A stretch of 7,455 bases of DNA, taken from contig CADCRD010000142.1 in NCBI GenBank assembly GCA_902803725.1, positions 1 through 7,455 of the forward strand. Reading direction: 5' to 3'. The translations under genes were made by a program, and so were the position numbers. The notes under the pieces are model-generated. The model was not told the origin of the DNA, made no database searches, and was given only the letters and a program-made list of their open reading frames with translations. The first letter of the stretch is position 1. Each line of letters begins with the position of its first letter. Shown one piece after another: positions 5,811 to 7,455 of this stretch. The stretch is from an uncultured Eubacteriales bacterium (GTDB taxonomy: Bacteria; Bacillota; Clostridia; Peptostreptococcales; Anaerovoracaceae).

Positions 5811-7455
5811 ATGGAAATCAGCAGAATAGTAAGAGAATTATTAGAAAAAAGGGGAATAACAGGCGAGAAAGAGATAGAAGAATATCTTTCGATGAAGCCT
5901 CAGCTGACATACGATCCGTTCCTGATGAAAGGAATGAAACCTGCTGTTGATATGATCAGAGATCACATCAGCAAAGGCAGCAGAATATGCATATACGGTG
6001 ATTATGACTGTGACGGTGTGACTTCGATCTATGTGCTGACTGAAGTGCTCGGGCAGCTGACTGATGCAGATAAAATCGACAACTACATCCCATCTAGATT
6101 CAAAGAAGGGTACGGTCTGAAAAAATCAGCAATAGAGACGATCGCAGCAAGAGGAACGGATCTTCTGATCACTGTCGACTGCGGGATATCTCAGGCTGAA
6201 GAGGTCAGATATGCCGGGCAGCTGGGGATGGATGTGATCGTAACGGACCATCATAATCCCGGAGATGAAATACCTGACTGCATCGTTTTAGATCCAAAAC
6301 AGAAAGACTGTGATTATCCGTTTGAAGGTCTGTGCGGATGCGGGGTCGCTTATAAATTATCTCAGGCGCTGCAGCGCAGCATTGGGTTTGACAGATCTGT
6401 GATCCTGAGACTGCTGGACATCGTCGGAATAGCGACCATAGGAGATGTGGTCCCTCTTGTCGATGAGAACAGGACAATAGCAAAATACGGTCTTTATGAT
6501 ATAAGGACAGGCAGGCGTGATAATATAAGAATGCTCCTGGAACTGATATCCAGAGATTACAGGACTCTTGATTCTTATGGTGTCAGTTTTGGGATAGTTC
6601 CTCACATCAATGCGGCCGGCAGGATCGCGGATGCATACGAAGCCCTTAAATTCCTTCAGGCAGACGACAGAGCTGATATAAAAAAAAGAGCAGAGCTGCT
6701 GGCAGAGTACAATTCCGAAAGAAAGAGCGTTCAGGAACAGGCTTTTAATTCCAGTATGGTCCTTGCCGGACAGCAGTGCCCTGACAGTCTGCTGCCTGTT
6801 GTCCGAAACGATAATGCCCATGAAGGGATCGTCGGGATCGTTGCGGGAAAGATGGCTGATGCGCTGAACAGACCGGTCATCGTTCTGACAGAAAAAGAAG
6901 GCAGGCTGAAAGGCAGCGGGCGCAGTATCGAAGGTATAGATCTTTATAATGTCGTATCAGGACACAGGGATTTTCTTGACAGGTTCGGAGGGCACTCGGC
7001 AGCGTGCGGTCTGACGCTGGCCTCACAGGAGCAGCTGGATGAATTCAGAGCAGCGCTGGAGATGGAGATGCAAAAGCTTTTGGACGAAGAGCCGGATCTG
7101 CTCGAGGACAAAGGCCATTATGATATGATAATTGAGCCTGAGGATGTGACGCTCAGGACTGCGATGGAAATAGAGTGCATGGAGCCGTTTGGCAATGCAA
7201 ATGAAAAGCCGGCGTTCAAACTTGAAAGCATGCAGATCAGGAGGGCTGCCCTGATAGGCACAGGAAAAAATCATCTGAAATTCCTCGCCGAAAGAAACGG
7301 CAGAACCATCGAATGTGTGGCTTTCTTTGCAGCAGACAGGTACAGCGAGCTGGTGTTCAGCGATCCGGTGGCTGACATTATCGGAAGAATGGCGGTAAAT
7401 GAGTTCAGGGGAACGAAAACAGTACAGTTCATAATCGATAAAATATTTCCTGTCT
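5811..7455 (+). CDS. recJ: Single-stranded-DNA-specific exonuclease RecJ (3' partial)
   Basis: The frame is open for 548 codons to the window edge, without frameshift. DHH-family motifs are complete: YGDYDCDG (Asp64, Asp66, Asp68), VDCG (Asp123), TDHH (Asp146-His148) and GDVVPL (Asp212). The DHHA1 part follows with INAAGRI (266-272), HEGIVGIVAG (337-346), SGRS (369-372) and FGGHSAACG (392-400), then an EPFGNANEKPAF segment beginning the OB-like domain. RecJ degrades single-stranded DNA 5' to 3' with Mn/Mg ions in recombinational and mismatch repair and at stalled forks. The start is fixed by an in-frame TAA at 5796-5798 and the single ATG at 5811, but no clear Shine-Dalgarno sequence precedes it. 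It follows the M23 gene by 56 bp with no terminator, so it is probably in the ftsEX transcript. The C-terminus is outside the window. Confidence 0.94.
   Translation, partial: MEISRIVRELLEKRGITGEKEIEEYLSMKPQLTYDPFLMKGMKPAVDMIRDHISKGSRICIYGDYDCDGVTSIYVLTEVLGQLTDADKIDNYIPSRFKEGYGLKKSAIETIAARGTDLLITVDCGISQAEEVRYAGQLGMDVIVTDHHNPGDEIPDCIVLDPKQKDCDYPFEGLCGCGVAYKLSQALQRSIGFDRSVILRLLDIVGIATIGDVVPLVDENRTIAKYGLYDIRTGRRDNIRMLLELISRDYRTLDSYGVSFGIVPHINAAGRIADAYEALKFLQADDRADIKKRAELLAEYNSERKSVQEQAFNSSMVLAGQQCPDSLLPVVRNDNAHEGIVGIVAGKMADALNRPVIVLTEKEGRLKGSGRSIEGIDLYNVVSGHRDFLDRFGGHSAACGLTLASQEQLDEFRAALEMEMQKLLDEEPDLLEDKGHYDMIIEPEDVTLRTAMEIECMEPFGNANEKPAFKLESMQIRRAALIGTGKNHLKFLAERNGRTIECVAFFAADRYSELVFSDPVADIIGRMAVNEFRGTKTVQFIIDKIFPV

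Noticed and set aside
5765..5950. 61-codon + strand open frame starting MRREKRY
   Set aside because: It overlaps the start of recJ in another frame, its residues look like an Arg/Lys/Asn-rich shadow, and recJ motifs fix the true frame.
6357..6821. 154-codon minus-strand open frame
   Set aside because: It lies wholly inside recJ, whose conserved motifs run through the region, and its product resembles no known family.

Overview
The window looks like chromosomal DNA from an anaerobic Firmicute, probably a Clostridia-class bacterium. The evidence is an aldo/keto reductase with a two-cluster ferredoxin tail, frequent AGA/AGG and ATA codons beside CTG leucine, purine-rich Shine-Dalgarno sites, sigma-A type promoter hexamers, and an FtsE-FtsX-M23 peptidase gene order. 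I cannot name a genus. Every convincing gene is on the + strand, and I see no rRNA, tRNA, CRISPR array or insertion sequence.

Layout. 1-861 is the 3' part of an aldo/keto reductase gene. 862-1020 is a gap with a GC-rich hairpin and a candidate operator, a 12-bp perfect palindrome with a near copy 20 bp upstream. 1021-2121 encodes a membrane-anchored YkuE-like metallophosphoesterase. It is followed after 27 bp by a small lipoprotein of unknown function (2149-2646) that probably starts at TTG. 2647-2769 is a regulatory gap with a near-consensus promoter (TTGACA, 17 bp, TACAAT) and, at the predicted transcription start, a 14-bp perfect palindrome that matches the Gram-positive LexA (SOS) box. 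Then come ftsE (2770-3525), ftsX (3527-4417), a secreted coiled-coil M23 peptidase (4498-5754) and recJ (from 5811, cut by the window end).

How they fit together. FtsE (ATPase) and FtsX (membrane permease) form a complex that, in studied bacteria, moves a coiled-coil partner outside the membrane to switch on peptidoglycan cleavage at division or elongation. The M23 protein downstream has the coiled-coil hairpin expected of that partner and a full set of M23 catalytic residues, so it may cut the wall itself. RecJ, a single-strand DNA exonuclease of repair, lies 56 bp downstream on the same strand with no visible terminator between. The most interesting hypothesis is that a LexA-controlled promoter ties cell-wall hydrolysis, and perhaps RecJ, to DNA damage. 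A second oddity is that ftsE has no Shine-Dalgarno sequence and has a TATAAT box ending 7 bp before its ATG, as a leaderless transcript would.
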